Source: Ndongobacter massiliensis (lineage in GTDB: Bacteria; Bacillota; Clostridia; Tissierellales; Peptoniphilaceae). From it: a DNA stretch of 64,000 nt. Shown in pieces: positions 31,889 to 40,775 of the stretch. The stretch is taken from NCBI RefSeq assembly GCF_900120375.1, contig NZ_LT635480.1:868001-932000 (forward strand), read 5' to 3'. Position 1 is the first letter of the stretch. Each line of letters opens with the position of its first letter. Position numbers and translations under genes: made by a program. A model generated the notes under the pieces. The model had not been told where the DNA came from, made no database searches, and saw only the letters and a list, made by a program, of their open reading frames with translations.

Positions 31889-32254
31889 TCACCGATGCGC
31901 ATTTTGAAAGGATTGGAATTGCCGCTGAATTTCCGTAATTTTCTTTTCAGCTTCCTGCAAATTTTTTTGCAACGCCTGCAAATCGGCAGGCCGCACCGCT
32001 GACGAAAGGCGAAGCTTATCGACTTCTTCTTTTACCTTGGCATCCAGCGACGCGCGCAGCTCAAACAGCTCATCGGCGATATTGATCGCCGCCAACGTCG
32101 CCTGCATCGTCGGGTTCATGCGCGGGCTGTGTGTCCGCGCTTCTTCCACTTTGTTCCGCACATGCTCAACAATCTGCTGCATTTCAGCATTCGGTCGAGC
32201 ACTCTTTAGTACGTACTCATTGCTACCGATGGTCACTCGTAATTTGTTCAACAT
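31889..32254 (-). CDS. zapA: Cell division protein ZapA
   Basis: Small cytoplasmic protein that bundles FtsZ filaments. 121 residues: the N-terminal ZapA fold begins LRVTIGSNEYVLKS and contains MQQIVEHVRNKVEEA, followed by a C-terminal coiled-coil (AALAAINIADELFELR region through QKNLQEAEKKITEIQRQFQ). The start is ATG 32254 after AGGAGG. It sits between pheT and mutS2, the same neighbourhood as in Bacillus subtilis (pheT, rnhC, zapA, then polX and mutSB). The last 20 residues are Gln-rich. Confidence 0.9.
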   Translation of the reverse strand: MLNKLRVTIGSNEYVLKSARPNAEMQQIVEHVRNKVEEARTHSPRMNPTMQATLAAINIADELFELRASLDAKVKEEVDKLRLSSAVRPADLQALQKNLQEAEKKITEIQRQFQSFQNAHR

Positions 32255-32269
32255 GTCCGAACCTCCTTA

Positions 32270-34666
32270 CTACCGATCGCGTAGACGGGCGCCAAACTCC
32301 GCCATCGCTTCGCGTATGACAGCCATACGCTTCTCGACTTCCTCATTCGTCAATGTACCCGTATCCGAAGCGAGTTCAACACGAAGTGTCAGCGATTTCT
32401 TGTCTGCCGGAATCTGCGGACCCGTGTATTCGTCGACAAAGCGCACGCTCTTCGCCAATGCGGAAAGGCGTGCCGCCACGGTCGACCATGCGACCGTCCG
32501 ATCGACCAACACCGATAAATCCTGCTGTACATGCGGGTACAGCGGCAGTTTTTCGTAGTGATTGGTTCGCGAATCCAAGGGACGCAGTGCCTCGACATCC
32601 AACTCAAACAGCGCCGCTTCCTGAAACTTAATGCCGGCTGCTGCGCGGGACCAAGGTGCCAAGAGCCCCAATGTGCCGATGCATCTTTCTTCGCAGAAAA
32701 TCCCCAAACTTGCTTTGCGATCCGCCCATGCGGGTGCCAACTCGGCAGGCAATTCCGCCAAACGGAGCGCTTCCATCTGACAGAGTCGACTCATCGACTC
32801 CAAAACGCCCTTTGCCTCATAGAAAAGTGCCTTCGCATCTGCACCGACTAAGGCGCTGCACAAGAATCGCCGTTGCCGTGGAAGCGGTAAATCCGCTTTT
32901 TCAAAAACCTGCGTCAGTTCAAAGATGCGGAAATTCGTCAGATAGCGGACATTCTCCTGCACCGCCTGCAGCACACCGGGCACGAGCGAAACGCGTAAAA
33001 ATCGCTCTTCCGGAGCTGGCGGCTGTGCCAAAGTCAATGCCTTTTCCGTATCGATTCCCGCTGCCTGAATAAAGGTTTCATTCACCCATGGATAGGTAAA
33101 GATTTCCTGAAAGCCGCACCGGAAGGCAAGGTACTCGCGCAGAGCGCGATCCAATTCCACCTTGGGCTGACGAACGGCGTCTTTCAGCTGCACATCCGGG
33201 TAGTACACCGGAAAGTTTTCGTAACCGATCATGCGCGCGACTTCTTCCAGCACATCGTCCGGAAGAGAAACATCGCCGGTGGCGCGCCAAGAAGGCACGT
33301 GGATATGCAGCCCCTCGCCGGATCGCTCCACGGAAAAGCCCAACGGCGCCAAGCGTTCCGCAACATCCTTATCTGTTACGGAAAGACCCAAACGACGGGA
33401 AAGCCAACCGCTGGTCACATCAATCGTCACTTCGTCCTGCGCCGAAATACCGTCCGCTCCCGCAGCGATGCATCTCGCCTGCGGAAAGATCTCAGAAAGC
33501 AACGCCTGTGCAAGCCCCTGCGCCTGTGCAATGCGCGGCAGATCAATGCCTTTTTCAAAACGCATCGAGCTTTCGGTGCGAATGCCGTAGCGCTGCGCGG
33601 TCTTACGGATGGACTTGGCGGAAAAGCCGGCAATTTCAAAAACAATCGCCCGGGTATCTTCCCCGATGGAATCTTTGGCTCCCCCCATCACGCCCGCCAA
33701 AGCCACCGGCTTTTCGTGATCGGCAATCACCAAATCCTCCGGGGAGAGCGAACAAATCGTCCCATCCAACAATTCCAGCGATTCTTCCGGGTGCGCCGGT
33801 CGCACAATGATGCCGCCCTGAATGTGATTGCGATCAAAGGCATGGGTCGGTTGTCCTGTCGCAAGCATGACGTAATTGGTAATATCGACGAGGGCATTGA
33901 TGGGGCGCACGCCGGCTTTCATCAGTGCCGCGCGCATCCAGTACGGCGCTGGGCGGGCGTCCACGCCTTCCCACACCATCGCAGTATAGCGCGGGCATCG
34001 ATCGCTTTGCACCGTAACCGGATACTGCGTTTCCGGCAACGGCTGCGGTTCCGGCAGCGGGCGCAGCGATTTTTCATAAATGGTCGCAAATTCCCGTGCC
34101 ATGCCGTAATGTCCCCATAAATCTGGACGATTTGTCAAAGACTTGTTGTCGATTTCCAAAATGGTATCGTCCAGTGCCAAGGCTTCAACGAGGGGCGTTC
34201 CCGCCGGTGCCTCAAAATCCTTCAAGTCAATGATTTCATGGGGCACCCGCGCCGGAAAGAGGGTTTCCAAGCCCAACTCATTCGCCCCACAAATCATGCC
34301 GTGGGATCTCACACCGCGCAACTCCGTAACATCAATTTTTACCGGTTCTCCTTCCCCGTGCCAAACGGCATAGGCACCGGGCAGGGTCACGACAACTTTT
34401 TGTCCGACGTAGAGATTGACGCCGCCGCAGACGATCTGCAACTCCTCCTCGCCGACATCGACTTTCGTCACGTGCAACAAATCGGCATCCGGATGGGGTG
34501 ACAGTTCCGTAATGACACCCACAACGACATGGTCATACGTCTTTTTCAGCGCCTCATATCCTTCCACTTCGACGGTACGCATGGTCAGATCGCGGCTGAG
34601 GTCTTCCATCGACAGGTCTTGTGGCAAATCCACATATTTTTGTATCCATTCCAGAGAGATCTTCAT
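32270..34666 (-). CDS. pheT: Phenylalanyl-tRNA synthetase beta subunit
   Basis: Large subunit of the alpha2beta2 PheRS, which charges tRNA-Phe. 798 residues. In order: MKISLEWIQKYVDL start, an EMAP/OB tRNA-binding domain (VGVITELSPHPDADLLHVTKVDVG), the B3/B4 editing region (KSLTNRPDLWGHYGMARE), B5 domain, catalytic-like domain and the C-terminal ferredoxin-fold anticodon-binding domain ending EVEKRMAVIREAMAEFGARLR. The start ATG follows AGGAGG, ten bases after the pheS stop. No sign of damage. Confidence 0.97.
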   Translation of the reverse strand: MKISLEWIQKYVDLPQDLSMEDLSRDLTMRTVEVEGYEALKKTYDHVVVGVITELSPHPDADLLHVTKVDVGEEELQIVCGGVNLYVGQKVVVTLPGAYAVWHGEGEPVKIDVTELRGVRSHGMICGANELGLETLFPARVPHEIIDLKDFEAPAGTPLVEALALDDTILEIDNKSLTNRPDLWGHYGMAREFATIYEKSLRPLPEPQPLPETQYPVTVQSDRCPRYTAMVWEGVDARPAPYWMRAALMKAGVRPINALVDITNYVMLATGQPTHAFDRNHIQGGIIVRPAHPEESLELLDGTICSLSPEDLVIADHEKPVALAGVMGGAKDSIGEDTRAIVFEIAGFSAKSIRKTAQRYGIRTESSMRFEKGIDLPRIAQAQGLAQALLSEIFPQARCIAAGADGISAQDEVTIDVTSGWLSRRLGLSVTDKDVAERLAPLGFSVERSGEGLHIHVPSWRATGDVSLPDDVLEEVARMIGYENFPVYYPDVQLKDAVRQPKVELDRALREYLAFRCGFQEIFTYPWVNETFIQAAGIDTEKALTLAQPPAPEERFLRVSLVPGVLQAVQENVRYLTNFRIFELTQVFEKADLPLPRQRRFLCSALVGADAKALFYEAKGVLESMSRLCQMEALRLAELPAELAPAWADRKASLGIFCEERCIGTLGLLAPWSRAAAGIKFQEAALFELDVEALRPLDSRTNHYEKLPLYPHVQQDLSVLVDRTVAWSTVAARLSALAKSVRFVDEYTGPQIPADKKSLTLRVELASDTGTLTNEEVEKRMAVIREAMAEFGARLRDR

Positions 34667-34675
34667 CCGTTCCTC

Positions 34676-35713
34676 CTATCGAAATTGCCGCAAGAAGCGC
34701 AGATCCGCGCTGTGAAACAGGCGAACGTCATCCACCCCGTAGCGCATCATCACCAATCGGTCCAAGCCGATATTGATATAGAAGCCCGACCAGATATGTG
34801 GATCCAACCCCGCCGCTTTTAATACATTCGGATGCGGCGAGCCACCCGGCATCACTTCAATCCAGCCGACATTCTTACACACACGGCACCCTTTCCCGCC
34901 GCAGACCTGGCATTCCATATCAATTTCAAAGCCCGGCTCCACGAAAGGAAAGAATCCGGCACGCATCCGCGTGGGAACGGGGTGGCCGAAGACCTTTTCC
35001 AAAATCGTGTCAATGAGAATTTTTCCGGAAGCGAAGGAGAAATCGCGGTCAACAATCAACGCTTCATATTGGAAGAAGGCCCTTTCATGGCGCGCATCCG
35101 TCGTTTCATTGCGATACACGCGCCCGGGATACACAAAACGCGCCGGCGCGCCGTGCTGCTGCAAATAGCGCACGGAAGCCCCCGTCAGATGCGGCCGCAA
35201 CGCAAGGCGCTGCGCCCCGTGCAGTTCTTCCGTGCCCGCAATCCAATACGTGTCCATTGTTTCCCGTGCCGGATGGTTCGGCGGAAAGTTCAGATTGTCA
35301 AAGGCGTACTCTTCACTGGTAATCTCGTCTTCCGCAAACACCTCAAAGCCGAGGGAGCGGAAGGCGTCGTTCAGATCGTACATCATCTGTGTAATCGGAT
35401 GCAGCCCGCCCGGTGCGACGGCTGTGCCCGGCCGGGTGAGATCCAGCGTGCCTTCAATCGCGGACGAGGCGCGTAGCAGTTCCTCTTTTTGTCGCGTAAT
35501 CGCCTCAAATAGCACCTGTTTAATTTCATTGGCACGCTGCCCGATCACCGGGCGCATCTCGGGATCAACTTTTCCCAGCCCGCGCAAAATTTGGGTCAGC
35601 TTTCCACGCTTTCCAAGAAATTCGACGCGAATTTCTTCCAATTCTTCTTTGGATGCCGAGCGGATGCGCTGCCGCGCTGCGTCCCGCAAAGCCAACAATT
35701 CGTCCAATAGCAT
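34676..35713 (-). CDS. pheS: Phenylalanyl-tRNA synthetase alpha subunit
   Basis: Catalytic subunit of PheRS. 345 residues from ATG 35713, which has AGGAG at a proper distance; a GTG two codons earlier abuts the ribosome site and is less likely. The N-terminal coiled coil (about 1-80) binds tRNA. Class II motifs follow: HPARETMDTYW, the motif 2 region RVYRNETTDARHERAFFQYE, and motif 3 GFYINIGLDRLVMMRYG. A CxxC-type pair (CQVCGGKGCRVCKN) is present near residue 275. It follows yitT by eight bases. Confidence 0.97.
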   Translation of the reverse strand: MLLDELLALRDAARQRIRSASKEELEEIRVEFLGKRGKLTQILRGLGKVDPEMRPVIGQRANEIKQVLFEAITRQKEELLRASSAIEGTLDLTRPGTAVAPGGLHPITQMMYDLNDAFRSLGFEVFAEDEITSEEYAFDNLNFPPNHPARETMDTYWIAGTEELHGAQRLALRPHLTGASVRYLQQHGAPARFVYPGRVYRNETTDARHERAFFQYEALIVDRDFSFASGKILIDTILEKVFGHPVPTRMRAGFFPFVEPGFEIDMECQVCGGKGCRVCKNVGWIEVMPGGSPHPNVLKAAGLDPHIWSGFYINIGLDRLVMMRYGVDDVRLFHSADLRFLRQFR

Positions 35714-35721
35714 AGTCACTC

Positions 35722-36606
35722 CTAATCCATCGGTTTGAGCTTGAAATTCCCGCCCAACTGTTCCGAATCCGTAATGTTCATAAAGATCTTCTTCCCCAGG
35801 GAGCGCGCATAACGCTTCACCACGGGCACATCTTCTTTCTCTACCACCATATAGAGGATATAGCGCTTCTGCCCGCTATAGCAACCAATGCCCTCAAAGC
35901 ATGTGACCCCATGCTTCGTTAATGCCATCAATTCCTCGGCGACTTCCTGCGGGTTCGAGGTTATGAAAAAGATCGTTTTTCGCTGGTAGCGCCGATGCAT
36001 CCGATTAATCACGGAAGTACAAAGAAACTGGAAAATAATGGTATACAACGCTTTTTCAAATCCGAAAAGCACGCCCGAACACAGGATAATCGCTGCATTC
36101 AAAAGAAGAAAATAATTCCACGTCGCAATATTGTATTTATTCGACAGAACCATGGCGATAAAGTCCGTTCCGCCGCTACTGGCATTGGCGTTGAGTATCA
36201 ACGAAAGTGCAAATCCGTAGATCACACCACCGAAGACGCAAATCAAAACCATGTCCTGCGTAAAGACGTGTTTCGGCAACACATCGATAAACACCGTCGA
36301 AAGTAAAATAACGAGACATGAATAAAGCACAAAGCGCTTTCCGATAGAGCGGTACGCCAGATAAGCCGGAATCGCATTTAATAAAATATTGGGCACGGCA
36401 AAAGGAATTTCCACCTGAAAAAACTCATGCCCGATGCGCTGGATCAAAAGGCTCAGCCCCGCAAAACCGCCGGGCAGCAACCCGCCCCCGTCGACCAATA
36501 AATTCAACACGAGGCCCATTAGCAAGCTGCCTCCAAGCACCTTCGCAAAACGCAGCCCTTCCTTCGCCAAGCTCTGCGACAGGTTCGACTGTTTCTTTTT
36601 GTTCAA
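35722..36606 (-). CDS. YitT family membrane protein (DUF2179 C-terminus)
   Basis: Membrane protein of the YitT/DUF161 family; function unknown, present in multiple copies in many Firmicutes. 294 residues. After a short basic N-terminus, five hydrophobic segments lie between about residues 20 and 195, with the conserved GGLLPGGFAGLSLL and SSGGTDFIAMVLSNKY motifs. The final 90 residues are the soluble DUF2179 domain (KTIFFITSNPQEVAEELM to ILYMVVEKEDVPVVKR). The start is TTG at 36606, overlapping the trmH stop (TTGA), with AGGAGG nine bases upstream. It is cotranscribed with pheS by position only. Confidence 0.9.
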   Translation of the reverse strand: MNKKKQSNLSQSLAKEGLRFAKVLGGSLLMGLVLNLLVDGGGLLPGGFAGLSLLIQRIGHEFFQVEIPFAVPNILLNAIPAYLAYRSIGKRFVLYSCLVILLSTVFIDVLPKHVFTQDMVLICVFGGVIYGFALSLILNANASSGGTDFIAMVLSNKYNIATWNYFLLLNAAIILCSGVLFGFEKALYTIIFQFLCTSVINRMHRRYQRKTIFFITSNPQEVAEELMALTKHGVTCFEGIGCYSGQKRYILYMVVEKEDVPVVKRYARSLGKKIFMNITDSEQLGGNFKLKPMD

Positions 36607-37448
36607 TTCGACGAACCTCCTGCCATCAATACTGTGCCGGAAACGGCAACATTCAACGATTCCACACGCCCTGCCATCGGAATTGTCACAACCGCGGACA
36701 GTTGAGAAGCCAGCGTTTCCGACAATCCATTGCCTTCATTGCCTAAAATAAGGCCGAAGCGCTCGGGCCATGCAAAAGTCCGGTAATCCGACCCCGACAG
36801 GTCGGCGCCAATCCACGGACGATCCTCCATTCCCCTCGAAAATGTATCATAACCCGGTGCGCACAACAATAGGCGAAACGCCGAACCCATAGAAGCACGC
36901 AAAACCCGCGGATGGCTAAAATCCACACAGGACAGACCAATCACGCCGTGAAAGCCGAAGGCTTCCGCACTGCGCAACAATGTCCCGACATTGCCCGGAT
37001 CCTGCAGTCCGTCGAGTACCAAAATGCGTGGCAATTGCGCCAGATGCCACCGAGTCTCGGAATCCCACGGCTGCGCGAGGCAACCGGAGGCGACGGCAAT
37101 CACGCCGTCCGATTCCTTCATGCCACTTAAAGACGAAAAAAGCGGTTTCGGAAGAAGATACCGGGGAATCGCCTCCATTCGACGTCGAACAGATTCCTCC
37201 GGGAGCAGCCGTTTCCCGAGTCGGCAGAGCATCTCGAGGGTCTCCCCCGCCCGTGTTTCCTCCAGCACCAACGCCTCCACCGAAAAAAAGGCGGCGCCGC
37301 TCTTTGTCCAATGACTCGAAAAAAGCAATTCCGCCGCCAACTTTCTCGTCTCTACCAGAAAAGCATCCGCTTTTTTTCGCCCATGGGGACTTACCGCTTT
37401 GCGCCATGTTTTATACTTTGGGTTTGCGCTGCTTGTAATTCGTTCCAT
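36603..37448 (-). CDS. TrmH/SpoU family RNA 2'-O-methyltransferase
   Basis: SPOUT-class enzyme that methylates ribose 2'-O in rRNA or tRNA with S-adenosylmethionine. The three SpoU motifs are visible: motif 1 around VLDGLQDPGNVGTLLRSAEAFGF, motif 2 FGLILGNEGNGLS and motif 3 VTIPMAGRVESLNVAVSG. The N-terminal substrate-binding region begins ITSSANPKYKTWRK, typical for the family. About 281 residues from ATG 37448; an ATG at 37472 is also in frame but directly abuts the T-run of the rplT terminator. Neither has a good ribosome site. Immediately upstream is the L20 operon, downstream yitT-pheST, so this gene heads the next operon or depends on read-through. Confidence 0.88.
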   Translation of the reverse strand: MERITSSANPKYKTWRKAVSPHGRKKADAFLVETRKLAAELLFSSHWTKSGAAFFSVEALVLEETRAGETLEMLCRLGKRLLPEESVRRRMEAIPRYLLPKPLFSSLSGMKESDGVIAVASGCLAQPWDSETRWHLAQLPRILVLDGLQDPGNVGTLLRSAEAFGFHGVIGLSCVDFSHPRVLRASMGSAFRLLLCAPGYDTFSRGMEDRPWIGADLSGSDYRTFAWPERFGLILGNEGNGLSETLASQLSAVVTIPMAGRVESLNVAVSGTVLMAGGSSN

Positions 37449-37473
37449 ATTTTTATGAGAAAGAGTTGTCATA

Positions 37474-37506
37474 AAAGAAAGAGTTTTGCCCGACGGACAA
37501 AACTCT
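37474..37506 (-). terminator. Terminator of the infC-rpmI-rplT operon
   Basis: The arms AGAGTTTTG (37480-37488) and CAAAACTCT (37498-37506), extended by CC/GG pairs, form a hairpin followed on the minus strand by TTCTTTT. It lies immediately after rplT. Confidence 0.8.
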
Positions 37507-37511
37507 CCCGA

Positions 37512-37868
37512 TTATGCACTGACTTTTTTCGAAAGCGCAACGAGTTGTTCAAAATGCGCCGGCTCGCGTACTGCCAAATCCGCCAAAACTTTTCGATTGA
37601 CTTCGATATTGTTCTTTTTGAGTCCGTTAATGAACTGCGAATAATTCACCCCGTACATCCGGCACGCCGCATTGATGCGGGCAATCCACAGCCGACGGAA
37701 ATCGCGCTTGCGGCGCTTGCGCCCCACATAGGAGTACTGCATCGAGCGTGTGACTGCCTGTTTTGCCGTACGGAACAATTTCGATTTTGCGCCGAAGTAA
37801 CCTTTTGCCGAGCGCAACACGGCTTTATGATGTTTTTTTGCGTTTACTGCGCGTTTTACTCTTGCCAT
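37512..37868 (-). CDS. rplT: 50S ribosomal protein L20
   Basis: Early-assembly 23S rRNA-binding protein and, in Bacillus, the autorepressor of its own operon. 118 residues, exact family length. It starts [19 protein letters not shown] and has [19 protein letters not shown] and [17 protein letters not shown]. Very basic. The start is ATG 37868 with GGAGGTGG. It is last in infC-rpmI-rplT and followed by a terminator. The leader terminator before infC fits feedback control by L20. Confidence 0.98.
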   Translation of the reverse strand: MARVKRAVNAKKHHKAVLRSAKGYFGAKSKLFRTAKQAVTRSMQYSYVGRKRRKRDFRRLWIARINAACRMYGVNYSQFINGLKKNNIEVNRKVLADLAVREPAHFEQLVALSKKVSA

Positions 37869-37880
37869 TTTCCACCTCCG

Positions 37881-38084
37881 CTATCTGGGCAGCATCGAAT
37901 CAATGCGTTTCATATCCGACGCGCTGACCATTCGGGATTTGCGCAGCCGACGAATCCGCTTCGGGCTCAGTTTGCCCGTCATATGTGACTTTCCGCTTTG
38001 AAACCGCTTTAACGCGCCCGTTCCCGTTCGTTTGAATCGCTTTGCCGATGCGCGATGCGTTTTTGCCTTTCCTCTGTAAGCCAT
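37881..38084 (-). CDS. rpmI: 50S ribosomal protein L35
   Basis: Small basic ribosomal protein of the large subunit. 67 residues. The family motif [16 protein letters not shown] and the C-terminal [20 protein letters not shown] segment are clear. It lies 12 bases after infC and 12 before rplT, the invariant infC-rpmI-rplT order of bacteria. Start ATG 38084. Confidence 0.97.
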   Translation of the reverse strand: MAYRGKAKTHRASAKRFKRTGTGALKRFQSGKSHMTGKLSPKRIRRLRKSRMVSASDMKRIDSMLPR

Positions 38085-38095
38085 TTGATCCTCCG

Positions 38096-38611
38096 TTATT
38101 TCTCGTGCAATGATGCGAGGAACATGACCATACTACGTCCCTCCATCCTCGGTTTCTTCTCCACCGTTCCGTTTTCCGCCGTCTGTCTGGCAAATTCTTC
38201 CAAAACTTCCCGGCCGATTTCGGTATGACCCAATTCGCGACCCCGAAATCGCACGCTGACTTTGACCCGGTCTCCGTTGGTAAGAAACTCATTCGCTTTG
38301 CGTGCCTTTACTTCAAGATCATGCGTGTCAATACTCGGTGAAAAGCGAATCTCTTTCACCTCGACATTCTTCTGGTTTTTCCGTTGATCCTTGAGGCGTT
38401 TCATCGTCTCATAGCGGTACTTCCCATAGTCCATGATCTTACACACCGGCGGTTTGGCATTCGGTGAGATCAGGACTAGGTCCATTTTGGCCTCTTCCGC
38501 GACGTCGTGCGCGCGACCGATCGGGACGATACCTAACTGTTCCCCGTCCGAAGCAATCAGCCGCACCTCTTTCGCGCGAATGTCTTCGTTGATTGCAAGT
38601 TCTTTGATAAT
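38096..38611 (-). CDS. infC: Translation initiation factor IF-3, AUU start codon
   Basis: Binds the 30S subunit and enforces correct start-codon and initiator-tRNA selection. About 171 residues: N-terminal domain with [14 protein letters not shown] and [19 protein letters not shown], then the C-terminal domain with [15 protein letters not shown] and [12 protein letters not shown]. The ribosome site AGGAGG (38617-38622 on the minus strand) points to ATT at 38609-38611 as the start; no ATG, GTG or TTG lies at a usable distance, and the upstream TTG would place the ribosome site inside the gene. AUU starts on infC are known and allow IF3 to limit its own synthesis. First gene of infC-rpmI-rplT. 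Confidence 0.93.
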   Translation of the reverse strand: MIKELAINEDIRAKEVRLIASDGEQLGIVPIGRAHDVAEEAKMDLVLISPNAKPPVCKIMDYGKYRYETMKRLKDQRKNQKNVEVKEIRFSPSIDTHDLEVKARKANEFLTNGDRVKVSVRFRGRELGHTEIGREVLEEFARQTAENGTVEKKPRMEGRSMVMFLASLHEK

Positions 38612-38627
38612 GACACCTCCTAAGTGC

Positions 38628-38654
38628 AAAAAAAGTAGTGGGCAGACCCACTAC
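38628..38654 (-). terminator. Leader terminator (attenuator) ahead of infC
   Basis: The stem GTAGTGGG/CCCACTAC (38635-38642 and 38647-38654, four-base loop) is followed on the minus strand by seven T, ending only a few bases before the infC ribosome site. It resembles the L20-dependent attenuator of Bacillus infC leaders in position. Confidence 0.85.
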
Positions 38655-38755
38655 ACTCGCTTTTGACAACGCAAAAAGAACTCTGCGCTATTCACGAATT
38701 ACCGGTTTCCCGTCGGGTGCCGGTGAGAGTGGGATACTCTGCTTGATTCCCTGTT

Positions 38756-38784
38756 AGGATACCTGATTTTTCCCATTGTGTCAA
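38756..38784 (-). promoter_or_regulatory. infC: Consensus sigma-A promoter of infC-rpmI-rplT
   Basis: A perfect TTGACA (38779-38784) and TATCCT (38756-38761) are separated by exactly 17 bases on the minus strand. The expected start near 38750 gives a leader of about 138 bases containing the attenuator. Confidence 0.85.
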
Positions 38785-38834
38785 ATAGAACCCGGAATCT
38801 ATCCGGTCGAGCCGGATGGCATCAAAGCACCCGA

Positions 38835-39803
38835 TCAATCGAGTCCAATGGGCAACCGGGTTGCCACGACGACGAGATTCCCACGGAGGGTGAAATGTTG
38901 CACAGCGGCGGTCAAACAGAGGTGCTTTCCCTTTTCGATCAAACAGTTCTCCCCTTCCGTTTGCAGCTGTCCCTTGCCTTCCAATACGGACAGCAGGAGA
39001 AAGTGCGGTGCTTTTGTAAAGACATGCGGTGCTTCAATCACCCATTGGCGCACTTCGAAGGGATGTCGCAAAAACAATGTCTCTTCCAAACCCGGAAGAC
39101 TTTTCCTCTCGCGCGGCTGTGCCAGTTCCTGAAAGGGGACTTTCGTAACAGCAAGCGCCTGTGCCACATGAAGCGGGCGTAAATTTCCCGCCGCATCGCG
39201 CCGATCGTAATCGTACAGCCGGAAAGTCGTATCAGAGCTTTGTTGGATTTCCAAGACGAATAAGCCAGCGGTCAGTGCGTGTACCGTACCGGCGGGCACA
39301 AAAATAAAATCCCCCTTGTTCACCGGTTGTCGGCGAAGGAGCTGATTCCACCTTCCTTCCTTTACGAGTTCGTCCAGTTCTTCTTTTGTTTGCGCCGTCG
39401 TTCCATACACCAGAGAAGCGTCTTTCGGACAATCCAGCACGAGCCAACATTCAGTCTTTCCAAAGGTGGCCCCGTGGCTTTGCGCATAGGCATCATCCGG
39501 ATGCACTTGTACCGAAAGATCAGCTGCGGCGTCGATCATTTTTAATAACAGCGGAAATTCTTTCTGCGGGTACGGTCCGAAGAGATCTCGGTCATTTTCC
39601 CACAAATCCCGTAACGTTCGACCGCGTAGCGCTCCGCTCTCCACTCGGCTTTCCATGCCCGGAAGTGCACTAATTGCCCAACACTCTCCTACATTGGAAG
39701 ATGGCAGCGCGTAACCGTAGTCAGAAAGACGCGCTCCGCCCCAAAGTTTTTCCTGAAAACGCGGAGCAAAAAAAAGCACTTCCACATTCTTATTGCGATT
39801 CAT
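38835..39803 (-). CDS. manA: Mannose-6-phosphate isomerase (class I, short form)
   Basis: Zinc-dependent interconversion of mannose-6-phosphate and fructose-6-phosphate. 322 residues. Cupin metal-site segments are visible: DLSVQVHPDDAYA, FGKTECWLVLD and FVPAGTVHALTAGL, and EKLWGGARL near the N-terminus. The start is ATG 39803 with AAAGGAG. It follows the ROK sugar kinase by 18 bases, suggesting joint use of fructose or mannose. A hairpin without a T-run (ATCCGG/CCGGAT, 38801-38817) lies just after the stop, ahead of the infC promoter. Confidence 0.93.
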   Translation of the reverse strand: MNRNKNVEVLFFAPRFQEKLWGGARLSDYGYALPSSNVGECWAISALPGMESRVESGALRGRTLRDLWENDRDLFGPYPQKEFPLLLKMIDAAADLSVQVHPDDAYAQSHGATFGKTECWLVLDCPKDASLVYGTTAQTKEELDELVKEGRWNQLLRRQPVNKGDFIFVPAGTVHALTAGLFVLEIQQSSDTTFRLYDYDRRDAAGNLRPLHVAQALAVTKVPFQELAQPRERKSLPGLEETLFLRHPFEVRQWVIEAPHVFTKAPHFLLLSVLEGKGQLQTEGENCLIEKGKHLCLTAAVQHFTLRGNLVVVATRLPIGLD

Positions 39804-39821
39804 CGCGGTCTTCTCCTTTCG

Positions 39822-40712
39822 CTACTTGACAGATTTTGCGGTCGCATCGTTCGCTTTTTCCAGGGCGCGCCGAGCGAGGAGAAGTGCGCCGACAATCCCG
39901 GAATCATCGCCGAGCGCCGGCAATACAAGGTAGGATGTCTCATCCGGCGTCGAAATATAATCGTTGAGCAGATGTAAAAACGTCTCTCGAATCAGCGGCA
40001 GCATCCGCGGCTGATGCATGACCCCGCCGCCGAGAATGATGCGATCCGGGCGCAAAATCAGCGTATAATTGACGAGCGCCTGCGCGATATAATCGGAAAG
40101 AAATACCCAAACCGGATGTTCTTCGGGGAGTTCTGCACCGTTCACGCCGGTGCGCGCCAAAATTGTCGGACCCGCGACCAGTCCTTCTAGGCAATCTCCA
40201 TGATAGGGACAGCCACCCGGATAGTTGTCCTGTGGATGGCGCCGAATGCGGATATGCCCCATTTCCGGCGTTACCCGCCCACCCAAAAAAGTGCCGTTTT
40301 GAATCACCCCGCCGCCGATACCGGTGCCTATGGTAAGGTACAGGCAGCAATCGGTGTCGCGCCCCGCTCCGCATGCATATTCCCCGAGACAGGATGCGTT
40401 GACATCACTGGTCCACCCGACGGGAACGCCGTAATGCCTTCGTACCGCACCGAGAAAATTATAATTTCGCCATCCCGGCTTCGGCGTGGACGTAATCCAG
40501 CCGTAGGTTTCAGAATCCGGGTCGACATCCACCGGTCCAAAGGAGCCGATGCCCATCGCTTCAAAATTTTGCGCGTCAAAAAAAGCGAATACCTCCGACA
40601 TCGTCTCGCGCGGCGTCCGCGTCGGGATTGTGATTCGCCGAAGCACCTGTCCGCGTGCGTTGCCGATTGCACAGACAAACTTCGTGCCTCCTGCTTCTAT
40701 GGCCGCATACAT
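39822..40712 (-). CDS. ROK family sugar kinase, probable fructokinase
   Basis: ATP-dependent hexose kinase of the ROK family. 296 residues from ATG 40712 (AAAGGAGC upstream; the longer frame is unsupported). Phosphate loop region AIEAGGTKFVCAIG at the N-terminus, a catalytic region WTSDVNASCLGEYACGAG, LTIGTGIGGGVI, and the ROK zinc site GHIRIRRHP...GCPYHGDCLEG. Sequence features and the neighbouring manA favour fructokinase or mannokinase, but exact substrate cannot be read from motifs alone. The thrS terminator precedes it, so it may have its own promoter, which I could not identify. Confidence 0.85.
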   Translation of the reverse strand: MYAAIEAGGTKFVCAIGNARGQVLRRITIPTRTPRETMSEVFAFFDAQNFEAMGIGSFGPVDVDPDSETYGWITSTPKPGWRNYNFLGAVRRHYGVPVGWTSDVNASCLGEYACGAGRDTDCCLYLTIGTGIGGGVIQNGTFLGGRVTPEMGHIRIRRHPQDNYPGGCPYHGDCLEGLVAGPTILARTGVNGAELPEEHPVWVFLSDYIAQALVNYTLILRPDRIILGGGVMHQPRMLPLIRETFLHLLNDYISTPDETSYLVLPALGDDSGIVGALLLARRALEKANDATAKSVK

Positions 40713-40740
40713 GGTTTGCTCCTTTCCGGACAAGACCGAC

Positions 40741-40767
40741 AAAAAAGTGCGGAAACCCGCACTTTTT
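40741..40767 (-). terminator. Rho-independent terminator after thrS
   Basis: The 11-base arms AAAAAGTGCGG and CCGCACTTTTT with a four-base loop are followed by T-rich sequence on the minus strand. It closes the hisS-thrS transcript. Confidence 0.88.
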
Positions 40768-40775
40768 GACTTTCG

